NCBI RefSeq assembly: GCF_001514265.1
Contig: NZ_KQ949001.1
Location: 62,001-126,000 of the forward strand
Source of the DNA: Streptomyces resistomycificus
GTDB lineage: Bacteria; Actinomycetota; Actinomycetes; Streptomycetales; Streptomycetaceae
Length of the DNA stretch: 64,000 bases
Direction: 5' to 3'
The notes beneath the pieces were generated by a model. It was not told where the DNA came from, did no database searches, and was given only the letters and a program-made list of their open reading frames with translations. The position numbers were made by a program, and so were the translations under genes. Shown piece by piece: positions 52,775 to 61,349 of the stretch; position 1 is the stretch's first letter, and each line of letters starts with the position of its first letter.

Positions 52775-53218
52775 TCAGGCGAACGCCAGCAGCGCCAGGG
52801 CCATGAAGCCGAGGCAGAACACGGCGATGGTGCCGAGGAGCGCCAGCAGGCAGCCGGTGCTCGCCGCCAGTTGCCCGCGGGCCGGCGCCTTGGCCGTGGC
52901 CCGCTCCGGGTGGTGTGCCGCGTAGTGCACGATGACGATGTCGCCCTCGACGGTCGTTCTCGGGCCGCCGCCCTCGTCGAACCGGACGACGCGGCCCTCG
53001 CGCGTGACGAACTCGTAGACGTGGTGCAGCGTCGTGTGCACGGACGTGTTGCCGCCGCCGCTGGTCGTCGTGTACGCCCGCAGACAACGCGCCTGGGCCG
53101 TCAGTCCGCTGTTCCAGGCGCTGCTGACGACCTGGGCACGACGGATCACCGCGTACGCGGCGACACCCACGATCCCGATGATGAGCAACGGCGGCATGAC
53201 GAAGAAGAACGCTTGCAC
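52775..53218 (-). CDS. DUF3592-like membrane protein
   Basis: A 147-residue protein with one hydrophobic segment at the N terminus and one at the C terminus, and a beta-rich domain between them (V-Y-E-F-V-T-R-E-G-R-V-V-R-F, then D-I-V-I-V-H-Y). This is the layout of DUF3592. Function is unknown. The GTG start at 53218 is read from the frame, and no good ribosome site is seen. Confidence 0.7.
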   Translation of the reverse strand: MQAFFFVMPPLLIIGIVGVAAYAVIRRAQVVSSAWNSGLTAQARCLRAYTTTSGGGNTSVHTTLHHVYEFVTREGRVVRFDEGGGPRTTVEGDIVIVHYAAHHPERATAKAPARGQLAASTGCLLALLGTIAVFCLGFMALALLAFA

Positions 53219-53337
53219 GGTGTCCCCCGATGTTCCTGCACCAGCCCTGTTCGGCGGCGTGTGGGGAACCTACCCGTGGGGAGTGCCGGGCTTTCTCAAG
53301 TAAGGCTCAGAGTTCCGGCGCCCCCCACGGGCGGCGA

Positions 53338-53943
53338 TCAGAACGTGACGTCGGAGCAGGCGTAGAACGCGTTGGTCGTGTCCGCGACCGTCCACACCGC
53401 GACGATGACGTGCCGGCCGCTCAGGCCGGACGGCAGGGTGCCGCTGTGCGAGAGCGTGGACGGGGGCCGCTGGCCGCCGTAGGGGACGGTCAGGAACGGG
53501 GTGAGGTTGAGGTCGGAGCGGGCCAGGTCGTGGTTCTGGTTCCAGCCCGCCCTGGTGACGTAGTACTTGAAGTCGCTGGTGGCGTGCATGGCCGTGAACT
53601 GCCAGCGGAACGTGTGACTCTGACCGCCGCTCACCCGGGTCGCGGGCCAGGCCGTGCCCGCCGGTGTCCGCGGGCGGTCGAGCTGCGCGAAGCGCGTGTT
53701 GTTCCCGGAACATATCCGCCCGTCGGCCGGGCCGGAGGCGGGGAAGCCCTTGGGGCCCTCGACGCTCTGCGGCTCCCACTGGATGTCGCCGCAGTTGGTC
53801 ACGGAGCCGTTCTGGCAGAGCTTCTGACGGCTGACGGGGAGGTCGGTGTAGCCGTGGCCGCTCGCGCCGCCCGACGAGAGCACGAGGGCTCCGGTCGTCG
53901 TGAGGCCGAGCGCGGCGGCGTACCACTTGGTCTTTTTGCGCAT
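53338..53943 (-). CDS. Secreted AA10 lytic polysaccharide monooxygenase
   Basis: A 201-residue secreted protein. The signal peptide should be cut at A-S-G | H, freeing His30 as the mature N terminus. His30 and His120 (T-A-M-H-A-T) form the copper-binding histidine brace, and a C-terminal Phe (N-A-F-Y) fits the axial position. It oxidatively cleaves chitin or cellulose. It is a lone catalytic domain without a binding module. AGGAGC precedes the ATG, and a DasR-type site lies about 55 bases upstream. Confidence 0.93.
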   Translation of the reverse strand: MRKKTKWYAAALGLTTTGALVLSSGGASGHGYTDLPVSRQKLCQNGSVTNCGDIQWEPQSVEGPKGFPASGPADGRICSGNNTRFAQLDRPRTPAGTAWPATRVSGGQSHTFRWQFTAMHATSDFKYYVTRAGWNQNHDLARSDLNLTPFLTVPYGGQRPPSTLSHSGTLPSGLSGRHVIVAVWTVADTTNAFYACSDVTF

Positions 53944-53992
53944 GCTGCCGCTCCTGGAGAACGTGGGGGAGGTTCAGTGAGCCGTGCAGGTA

Positions 53993-54003
53993 GGTCTAGA
54001 CCA
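53993..54003. promoter_or_regulatory. DasR-type (dre) operator upstream of the LPMO gene
   Basis: GGTCTAGACCA contains the perfect core GGTCTAGACC of the DasR response element, which reads TGGTCTAGACCA in full. One outer base differs (A for T at 53992). Its position before a chitin-active enzyme supports control by N-acetylglucosamine availability. Confidence 0.75.
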
Positions 54004-54044
54004 AGTCCCAGATTATGGGCACCTCTTGAACATGTCCATACCAA

Positions 54045-55154
54045 TCAGGAGGTCGCTTCGCCCCGCCCCGCGCAGAACGCCACCGTCAGGTCCTTCACCA
54101 GCGCCTTGCGTTCGTAGTCGTCCAGTTCCACCAGGCCCCGCATGGTCAGCCGCGTCACCGTGTCCTCCACCGAGTCCACCACCGAGGTGAGCACGCTCGC
54201 CCGCTGCTCCGCGTCCAGCGCGGCGATCCGGCGCCGGTGCATCGCGGAGGCCACCTCGGGCGCGTACTCCACCCGCACCGGCCGCACCGAGAACACCTCG
54301 ATCCCGACCGGCGCCGCGTCCGCCGCGACCAGCCGGGTCAGCGCGTCCCCCGCCGCGTCGGCGCAACCCCGCCCCGACCCGGGCATCTCCACCGGCAGCC
54401 GGGCCAGCCCCGCCTCCACGCACTCCCGCAGATACGTCTCGTGGTCCTCGACACCCAGCGTGGCCCGCGCGGTGTCCCGCACCCGCCACACCACCAGGGC
54501 CACGGCCCTGAGCGCGACCCCGTTGGCGTCGGCCGCGGGCATCGGCTCGCTGCGCCAGTGCCGCAGCCGCACGTCCACCCGGCGACGCAGCAGCAGCGGG
54601 TTGACCCACAGCAGGCCGGTGCGCCGGACCGTGCCCCGGTAGCGGCCGAACAGCCCGAGCACCCAGGCCCGCCCGGCCCGCCCCCGGGCCAGCCCGCCGA
54701 ACCCGAACAGCCCGAGGGCGCCCGCACCCGCGTACGCCGCCCACTGCGCGGGCCCCAGACCCGCCCCGGCGTACGAGGGCAGCGCGAGGGCCTGCGCCGC
54801 GAGCGGCGGCAGCGCGCCCGCCCACCACGAGGTGAGCAGACAGCCCGCCGTGCCGCAGGTGCCGGCGAACACGCCCACCGCTCCGGGCAGCACCCGCGCG
54901 GGCCGTTCGGTCAGCGCGGGATCCACCTCCGGCACGGTCCGGGGCTTCGAGGCCACCGGGCGCCGGAAGCGGGGCTGTTCACCGGTCCCCTGCCGGCGCC
55001 CCACGACCGCGGGCCGCAGCGGCACCGCCACCGGCTCGGGTTCGTCGCGGAACAGCAGGTGGACGGGGATCTCGGTGGTCGACTCGTTCTGGATGAGCCG
55101 GGCGGGACGGGCGGGTCCCTCGGACTCGGGGGTGTGTGAAGTGGTCGTGCTCAT
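54045..55154 (-). CDS. SPFH/stomatin-like membrane protein
   Basis: A 369-residue protein. About 90 basic/Pro-rich residues precede a hydrophobic stretch (100-150), then an SPFH domain (about 175-350) with R-T-G-L-L-W-V-N-P-L, D-V-R-L-R-H-W and P-V-R-V-E-Y-A-P-E-V. The ATG at 55154 follows GGAGG. SPFH proteins scaffold membrane microdomains. The long N-terminal extension is not typical of plain stomatins. Confidence 0.8.
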   Translation of the reverse strand: MSTTTSHTPESEGPARPARLIQNESTTEIPVHLLFRDEPEPVAVPLRPAVVGRRQGTGEQPRFRRPVASKPRTVPEVDPALTERPARVLPGAVGVFAGTCGTAGCLLTSWWAGALPPLAAQALALPSYAGAGLGPAQWAAYAGAGALGLFGFGGLARGRAGRAWVLGLFGRYRGTVRRTGLLWVNPLLLRRRVDVRLRHWRSEPMPAADANGVALRAVALVVWRVRDTARATLGVEDHETYLRECVEAGLARLPVEMPGSGRGCADAAGDALTRLVAADAAPVGIEVFSVRPVRVEYAPEVASAMHRRRIAALDAEQRASVLTSVVDSVEDTVTRLTMRGLVELDDYERKALVKDLTVAFCAGRGEATS

Positions 55155-55308
55155 GCGTGCCTCCAGCCTCCGCGCCAGATGCGTCACAACAGGGGGTACT
55201 TCGGGGGTCCGTCAGGCGGTGATGCAGGGGGTGATGCCGGGGGCTGCCGGGGTGGTGCCGGTCGCGCCTTCGGTCGCGCTCGCGGCCGTCCTTGCGGCGG
55301 GGCCCGGG

Positions 55309-56625
55309 TTACGAGAAGAGCCGCCGCCAGGTCTCCGGCCCCGGGTAGCCGTCCGCCGCGCCGCCCCGCCAGCCCTGGGCGCGCTGGAAGGCCTCGACGC
55401 CTCGCCGGTCCGCCTCGCCCCAGCGCGGTCCCGGGCCGGCCGTGTAGTACCTGCCGAACCCCTTCTTCACCAGCTGCTTCCCGAGCCGGGTCACGTACGC
55501 GTTGTCCGCCCCGGGCCGGAACGCCGCCCGCCCCGGATAGCCGGGCACCCCGTGGGAGGAGGGTGCCGCCGGAGCGGCCGCCTGGGCCGTGACGTCCTTG
55601 CCCTGCCCGGTCACCAGCAGCGCCCAGGTCCGGGGTCCCGGCAGCCCGTCGGCGTCCCGGCCCCACCAGCCCTGGGCCAGCTGGAAGGCCTGGGTCGCCC
55701 TGCGGTCCGCGTCCGACCAGCGCGGGCCGGGCCCGGAGGTGTAGTGGCCCCCGGCCCCGCGCTCGACGAGCATCCGGCCGAGCCGGGTGACGTGCTTGTT
55801 GTGGGCGCCCGGGCCGAAGTACGCCGTGCCCGGGAACGCCGTCGGGACGGGAGCGGCCGGCTTCGCGCTGTCCGGCTCCGGCCCCGCCGTGCCACCGGCG
55901 AGTCCCTTGTACCGGTAGGCGAGGTACCGGTCGGAGTGGCTCCAGTAGGCGTACGGGGTGGACTGCCGGCGGGCGTGCGGGCGGGTCGCCTCGTAGGCGA
56001 CGTAGGAGGTGTGCGTGTAGTCCGTCCAGCCGCCGAAGATGACCACGTGGGATCCCTTCTCGGGATCCGCCGGGTTGTGGAAGAGCAGGATGTCCCCGGG
56101 CTGCAGATCGTCCTTGGCGATCCGCACCCCATACCGCTCGAGGCTGCCCGTCCACTCGTTTCCGGGCAGATTCCAGGCCATCGACACGAACCCCGAGCAG
56201 TCCTGCCGGTACCCGTCGGACCAGTACCCGTTCATGTTGTACGGCACCTTCGCGGCGACCCACAGCTTGGCCCGTCTGATGATGTCCGCGCGGGTGGTCT
56301 CGGGGGTCTTCACCGGGGCCGCCTGCCCCGTGGGCCGGCCTCCCGGCCCGTGCAGCGGAGCCTTGTCCCCCTGCGGGGTGTCGGGCTCGTCACCTGTGGG
56401 AACGCCCGGCCGGGCGGGCGCGTGGGGGGCCGCGACGGCCGGTGCCGCCTGGCCGGCGACGAACGCCGTGGAGGCCGCCGCGGCGAGGATCACCGCCCGG
56501 TGGGCGGCGGGATGACGGCCGGCCGGGGACGACGGGGAACGCGGCAGGACGCGCCGCCAGTGAACGCATCCGGGGCAGTCGCAGTCGCTCGCGGGATCGA
56601 TTTCCTCGAAGACCGGAGTCGTCAT
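55309..56625 (-). CDS. NlpC/P60-type cell-wall hydrolase with two peptidoglycan-binding repeats
   Basis: A 438-residue exported enzyme. An N-terminal cytoplasmic segment with C-D-C-P-G-C precedes a hydrophobic signal or anchor (about 43-65). The amidase domain (about 110-240) has the nucleophile Cys in Q-D-C-S-G-F-V-S and His in G-S-H-V-V-I-F-G-G. Two related C-terminal peptidoglycan-binding repeats follow (each with R-L-G-K/R-M/Q-L-V and W-S/G-E/D-A-D-R-R). The ATG follows GAGAGGA. A role in cell-wall cleavage is inferred. Confidence 0.83.
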   Translation of the reverse strand: MTTPVFEEIDPASDCDCPGCVHWRRVLPRSPSSPAGRHPAAHRAVILAAAASTAFVAGQAAPAVAAPHAPARPGVPTGDEPDTPQGDKAPLHGPGGRPTGQAAPVKTPETTRADIIRRAKLWVAAKVPYNMNGYWSDGYRQDCSGFVSMAWNLPGNEWTGSLERYGVRIAKDDLQPGDILLFHNPADPEKGSHVVIFGGWTDYTHTSYVAYEATRPHARRQSTPYAYWSHSDRYLAYRYKGLAGGTAGPEPDSAKPAAPVPTAFPGTAYFGPGAHNKHVTRLGRMLVERGAGGHYTSGPGPRWSDADRRATQAFQLAQGWWGRDADGLPGPRTWALLVTGQGKDVTAQAAAPAAPSSHGVPGYPGRAAFRPGADNAYVTRLGKQLVKKGFGRYYTAGPGPRWGEADRRGVEAFQRAQGWRGGAADGYPGPETWRRLFS

Positions 56626-56802
56626 GCGATTCCTCTCACACTCCAGATGGAAATGTTCGCATCTGTGCACATTCGCCAGTTTCTCAACTGTCGTCCCGAC
56701 GCGCATGCTGACGGTCCGAATGATGTACGCGCGCCCCCTCCCGGGCCCGGCCGGTGGTCCGGAGCACCCCCGGGGGTCCGGTAGAGTTGTGCAGGTCAGC
56801 AG

Positions 56803-56876
56803 GCGCCGCTAGCTCAGTTGGTTAGAGCAGCTGACTCTTAATCAGCGGGTCCGGGGTTCGAGTCCCTGGCGGCGCA
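56803..56876 (+). tRNA. tRNA-Lys (anticodon CTT), copy 3
   Basis: A 74-nt tRNA identical to copies 1 and 2. The upstream flank shares GTCAGCAG with copy 1, and both are followed by GGCGCACAGACACGA before diverging. Confidence 0.97.
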
Positions 56877-56883
56877 CAGACAC

Positions 56884-56915
56884 GACAGGCCCCTCGCCTC
56901 GGCGGGGGGCCTGTC
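56884..56915 (+). terminator. Terminator after tRNA-Lys copy 3
   Basis: A hairpin with arms GACAGGCCCCTCGCC and GGCGGGGGGCCTGTC (one mismatch) and a two-base loop, shortly after the tRNA. Confidence 0.85.
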
Positions 56916-57317
56916 GGCTGTCCGGCCGGGGTCTCCGGCACCTCGCTGTACACAATGGCTCCACAAGCTCCCCACAGGCGCCACAATGAACGCGTATGAC
57001 CGGTAAACACCGCGTTTCGCATCTTGCGATCATGATGAACGCCGTAGAACCCTGGTTCTTCAAGATGCTGCGGATACGCGGCAGTTGGGGGGCAAGGAGC
57101 CGGTTGCCCGGTTGGTACGGGGAAAGGGGCCCCGTTCATGACCGGATGCCGAGGGGGGCATCATGCAACCGGAAGGTCGTGGTTCCGTGTCTTGAAAGTG
57201 TGGAGCATGTGGTGACTGCGACCCACCGCTGATACGACTGTGACGGTCGAGGGGGACTGGAACAGACGTAAGGAAACGACGAAACACGCGGTGTTCCCGC
57301 GTGTGGGGGGATGACTC
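56916..57317 (+). promoter_or_regulatory. Long AT-richer leader/promoter region of cslA
   Basis: Around 400 bases without a convincing gene. A 78-codon frame (56996-57232) has only about 70 percent G/C at third positions, well below true genes here. The region is markedly less GC-rich than its surroundings and probably holds the cslA promoter. Ribosome site GGGGGG precedes the ATG at 57318. Confidence 0.55.
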
Positions 57318-59327
57318 ATGACGTCGACGCCGACGGGCGCCCGGCAGGAATTCGACCCGTCCTCGACCACCCAGCTCAGGGTGCCGTCGCACAGGACCGG
57401 TGCGTTCCGTCGGATCAAGAAGACGCTGCCGAAATACGACTACGAGCACTACAGCAGACTGGCCGGTCCCCTCACCCAACCTGATCCGGCCAAGCCGTAC
57501 CGGGTGGAGTACCGGTCGCTGATCTCGCAGGAACCGCACCGCATCAGGGTCGCGCTGATGCTGGCTGCCGCACCGCTGCTCTCGCTGGTCCTGCTGGCGT
57601 GGCTGCTCCAGCCCGAGCACTGGACCGAGCGCGACTACGTGGAGTTCGCCTGGCTGCCGGCGCTCGACATCGTGATGCTCGTCTCGATCGGCCTGATCGA
57701 GTTCTTCCGCTGCATGAACGTGCTGTCGAACGCACATGCCACCCTGGTCGCCCGCGACCCGATCCCGGTGGTGCCCGAGCCCGGCACCAGAGTCGCCTTC
57801 CTCACCTCCTTCGTGCCCGGCAAGGAGCCGCTGGAGATGGTGACGAAGACCCTGGAAGCCGCGGTGCGGATCCGGCACCGCGGCCTCATGCATGTCTGGC
57901 TCCTCGACGAGGGCGACGACCCGGACGTGAAGGCGGTCTGCGAGCGCCTCGGCGTGCACCACTTCTCCCGCAAGGGCGTCGCGAAGTGGAACCAGGCCAA
58001 GGGCCCGCACCGCGCCAAGACCAAGCACGGCAACTACAACGCCTGGCTGGACGCGCACGGCGACAACTACGACTTCTTCGCCTCCGTCGACACCGACCAC
58101 GTGCCGCTGCCCAACTACCTGGAGCGGATGCTCGGCTTCTTCCGCGACCCGAACATCGGCTTCGTCATCGGCCCGCAGGTCTACGGCAACTACGACAACT
58201 TCGTCACCAAGGCCGCCGAGTCGCAGCAGTTCCTCTTCCACGCCCTGATCCAGCGCGCCGGCAACAGGTACGGCTCCCCGATGTTCGTCGGCACCTCGAA
58301 CGCCGTGCGCATCAAGGCGCTCAAGCAGATCGGCGGCCTGTACGACTCGATCACCGAGGACATGGCCACCGGCTTCGAGATCCACCGCCACAAGAACCCG
58401 GCGACGGGCAAGAAGTGGCGCTCGGTGTACACCCCGGACGTCCTCGCGGTCGGCGAGGGCCCGAGCGCCTGGACGGACTTCTTCACCCAGCAGATGCGCT
58501 GGTCGCGAGGGACGTACGAGACGATCCTCAAGCAGTACTGGAAGGGCTGGTACTCGCTGCCGCCGAGCAAGCTCTTCAACTACACGATGATGATCATCTT
58601 CTACCCGATGTCCGCCCTGAACTGGATCCTCGCGGCACTGAGCTGCGCCCTGTTCCTGGGCCTGGGCGCCTCGGGTGTGAACATCGACCCGACCGTGTGG
58701 CTGATGCTCTACGGCAACGCCTCCGCGCTGCAGATCGGCCTGTACATCTGGAACCGCCGGCACAACGTCTCCCCGCACGAGCCCGAGGGGTCCGGCGGTG
58801 TGGCCGGCATGGTCATGTCCGCGCTGTCCGCGCCGCTCTACGCCAAGGCGCTGATCGACTCCGCCCTGCGCCGCAAGAGCAAGTTCGTGGTCACCCCCAA
58901 GGGCGATTCGGCCAGCCCGGACAGGTGGTTCGGGACCTTCCGGTACCACTGGTACTTCATCGGGATCTTCGGTGCGTCGATCGCGGCCGGTTTCGTCTAC
59001 GGGCACGCGCACCCGGCGATGATCATCTGGGCGACGTTCGCCACGCTGATCACCGCGACTCCGATCTTCGCCTGGCGTCACATGCTGCGTCAGGAGCGGA
59101 AGAAGCCCGCCGCGCCCGCGCAGGAGCCGCACACCGCGGTCCCCGCCGACCGGCCCGCGGCTCCCGTGGGGGCCTACGAGCCGCAGCCGCTGCCCGTGCA
59201 GCGCACCGCGGCCCAGCACGGCCCGGCCCAGCACGCTCCGCAGCACAAGCCGAGCTGGGCCGACAGCGGGACGGGCGACCAGACCATGCAGATCGCCCTT
59301 GGTGGACTTGGGGGACGTAAGGAATGA
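57318..59327 (+). CDS. cslA: CslA, cellulose synthase-like glycosyltransferase
   Basis: A 669-residue GT2 membrane glycosyltransferase. Membrane helices at about 78-98 and 113-131, then the catalytic domain with D,D,D,QxxRW residues: L-L-D-E-G-D-D (Asp197), S-V-D-T-D-H (258-260), I-T-E-D-M (346-348) and Q-Q-M-R-W (391-395). Several more helices follow, and a Pro/Gln/His-rich cytoplasmic tail. In S. coelicolor and S. lividans it makes a beta-glucan at hyphal tips needed for aerial growth. Its stop overlaps the glxA start by four bases. Confidence 0.95.
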   Translation: MTSTPTGARQEFDPSSTTQLRVPSHRTGAFRRIKKTLPKYDYEHYSRLAGPLTQPDPAKPYRVEYRSLISQEPHRIRVALMLAAAPLLSLVLLAWLLQPEHWTERDYVEFAWLPALDIVMLVSIGLIEFFRCMNVLSNAHATLVARDPIPVVPEPGTRVAFLTSFVPGKEPLEMVTKTLEAAVRIRHRGLMHVWLLDEGDDPDVKAVCERLGVHHFSRKGVAKWNQAKGPHRAKTKHGNYNAWLDAHGDNYDFFASVDTDHVPLPNYLERMLGFFRDPNIGFVIGPQVYGNYDNFVTKAAESQQFLFHALIQRAGNRYGSPMFVGTSNAVRIKALKQIGGLYDSITEDMATGFEIHRHKNPATGKKWRSVYTPDVLAVGEGPSAWTDFFTQQMRWSRGTYETILKQYWKGWYSLPPSKLFNYTMMIIFYPMSALNWILAALSCALFLGLGASGVNIDPTVWLMLYGNASALQIGLYIWNRRHNVSPHEPEGSGGVAGMVMSALSAPLYAKALIDSALRRKSKFVVTPKGDSASPDRWFGTFRYHWYFIGIFGASIAAGFVYGHAHPAMIIWATFATLITATPIFAWRHMLRQERKKPAAPAQEPHTAVPADRPAAPVGAYEPQPLPVQRTAAQHGPAQHAPQHKPSWADSGTGDQTMQIALGGLGGRKE

Positions 59328-61261
59328 ACGACCGTGCAGGCCGCCGCCGCGCCCGTCGACTGGCGATTGGTACGGCGGTGGTACTCGCGCTGGCCGGGAT
59401 GAACGGCCCGTGGCTGTACCGCTTCGGGTCCGAGAAATACCACCAGTACCAAATCAACAAACCGGAGTACAAGGCCGACAACGGCCACTGGGAGGTCATC
59501 GACTTCCCGGAGAAGTACCGGCTGAACACGATCCACGCGGCGCTGCTGCGCACCGGCAAGGTGCTGCTCGTCGCGGGGTCGGGCAACAACCAGGACAACT
59601 TCGACGCCAAGAAGTTCGACACCCGGATCTGGGACCCGGTCAAGGGAACCATCAAGAACGTGCCCACGCCCAGTGACCTGTTCTGCACCGGCCACACCCA
59701 GCTCGCCAACGGCAACCTGCTGATCGCCGGCGGCACCAAGCGGTACGAGAAGCTCGAGGGGGACGTCACCAAGGCCGGCGGCCTGATGATCGTCCACAAC
59801 GAGAACCCGGACAAGCCGATCACCGTCCCCGCGGGCACCAAGTTCGTGGGCAAGGAGAACGGCAAGACCTTCGTGTCGAAGGACCCGGTCGTCGTCGAGC
59901 GGGCCACGAAGAACTTCGACAAGCAGACCGGCGAGTTCCTCGGCAACACCCCGGGGCTGGGCCGCATCTACGTCGAGGCGCAGAAGAGCGGTGAGAAGTA
60001 CGAGACGGGCACCCAGGACAACTACACCGTCCAGGGCCTGTCCGGCGCCGACGCCAAGAACACGTACGGCATCGCGCAGAAGCTCGCCCTGGACAAGAAG
60101 GACTTCCAGGGCATCCGGGACGCCTTCGAGTTCGACCCGATCGCCGAGAAGTACATCAAGGTCGACCCGATGAAGGAGGCCCGCTGGTACCCGACGCTCA
60201 CCACCCTGAGCGACGGGAAGATCCTCAGCGTCTCCGGTCTCGACGACATCGGGCAGCTGGTCCCGGGCAAGAACGAGGTCTTCGACCCGAAGACCAGGAA
60301 GTGGACCTACACGGAGAAGATCCGTCAGTTCCCGACCTACCCGGCGCTGTTCCTCATGCAGAACGGCAAGATCTTCTACTCGGGTTCCAACGCGGGCTAC
60401 GGACCGGACGACGTGGGCCGCGACCCGGGTGTCTGGGACGTGGACACCAACAAGTTCACCAAGCTGCCCGGGCTGAGCGACCCGAACATGCTGGAAACGT
60501 CCGGGACCGTGCTGCTGCCGCCGGCGCAGGACGAGAAGTACATGGTGATCGGCGGGGGCGGGGTCGGCGAGTCCAAGCTCTCCTCCAACAAGACGCGGAT
60601 CATCGACCTGAAGGCGGACAGCCCGGCGTTCGTGGACGGACCGACGCTGGAGAAGGGCACCCGGTACGCGCAGGCCTCGGTGCTGCCCGACGACTCCGTG
60701 CTGGTGTCGGGAGGGTCGGAGGACTACCGCGGGCGCGGTGACTCCAACATCCTTCAGGCGCGGCTGTACCACCCGGACACCAACACCTTCGACGAGGTCG
60801 CCGATCCGCTGGTGGGCCGGAACTACCACTCCGGGTCGCTGCTGCTGCCGGACGGGCGGGTGATGTTCTTCGGTTCGGACTCGCTGTACGGGGACAAGGC
60901 GAACACCAAGCCGGGCACCTTCGAGCAGCGGATCGAGATCTACACGCCGCCGTACCTGTACCGGGGAGCCCAGCCGTCGCTCTCGGGCGGTCCGGAGCGG
61001 ATCGAGCGCGGAAAGTCGGGGACGTACACCTCGCAGCACGCGTCGACGATCAAGTCGGTGCGGTTGATCCGGCCCAGCGCCGCCACGCACGTGACCGACG
61101 TGGACCAGCGGTCGATCGAGCTCGACTACAAGGTGTCCGGGGACAAGATCACGGTCACCGTGCCGAAGAACAGGAACCTCGTGCAGTCGGGGTGGTACAT
61201 GCTGTTCGTGAACGACGACCAGGGGACGCCGAGCAAGGCCCGGTGGGTCCGGGTGCCGTAG
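59324..61261 (+). CDS. glxA: GlxA, membrane-anchored radical copper oxidase
   Basis: A 645-residue galactose-oxidase-like enzyme acting on the CslA glucan. An N-terminal hydrophobic segment (about 12-30) anchors or exports it. A seven-bladed kelch-type propeller follows, and a C-terminal DUF1929 (E-set) domain. Cys121 (D-L-F-C-T-G-H) and Trp288 (E-A-R-W-Y-P) occupy the positions I recall for the thioether Cys and stacking Trp of GlxA. Later copper ligands fit R-L-Y-H-P and N-Y-H-S-G. It is translationally coupled to cslA. Confidence 0.95.
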   Translation: MNDRAGRRRARRLAIGTAVVLALAGMNGPWLYRFGSEKYHQYQINKPEYKADNGHWEVIDFPEKYRLNTIHAALLRTGKVLLVAGSGNNQDNFDAKKFDTRIWDPVKGTIKNVPTPSDLFCTGHTQLANGNLLIAGGTKRYEKLEGDVTKAGGLMIVHNENPDKPITVPAGTKFVGKENGKTFVSKDPVVVERATKNFDKQTGEFLGNTPGLGRIYVEAQKSGEKYETGTQDNYTVQGLSGADAKNTYGIAQKLALDKKDFQGIRDAFEFDPIAEKYIKVDPMKEARWYPTLTTLSDGKILSVSGLDDIGQLVPGKNEVFDPKTRKWTYTEKIRQFPTYPALFLMQNGKIFYSGSNAGYGPDDVGRDPGVWDVDTNKFTKLPGLSDPNMLETSGTVLLPPAQDEKYMVIGGGGVGESKLSSNKTRIIDLKADSPAFVDGPTLEKGTRYAQASVLPDDSVLVSGGSEDYRGRGDSNILQARLYHPDTNTFDEVADPLVGRNYHSGSLLLPDGRVMFFGSDSLYGDKANTKPGTFEQRIEIYTPPYLYRGAQPSLSGGPERIERGKSGTYTSQHASTIKSVRLIRPSAATHVTDVDQRSIELDYKVSGDKITVTVPKNRNLVQSGWYMLFVNDDQGTPSKARWVRVP

Positions 61262-61283
61262 CTCACGCCGAAGCCGCACACGC

Positions 61284-61323
61284 CACAGCCCCGCGCCCCT
61301 GGAGACAGGGACGCGGGGCTGTG
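61284..61323. terminator. Bidirectional terminator between glxA and the GH6 gene
   Basis: A 12-bp perfect outer stem CACAGCCCCGCG/CGCGGGGCTGTG with a further inner CCCTG/CAGGG pairing, between the convergent genes. Confidence 0.9.
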
Positions 61324-61349
61324 TCAGTGCCGGATGTCGGTGTCCGGTG

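Noticed and set aside
56996..57232. 78-codon open frame upstream of cslA
   Set aside because: Third-position G/C content is only about 70 percent against over 90 percent in neighbours, and there is no recognisable domain. It is more likely leader DNA.
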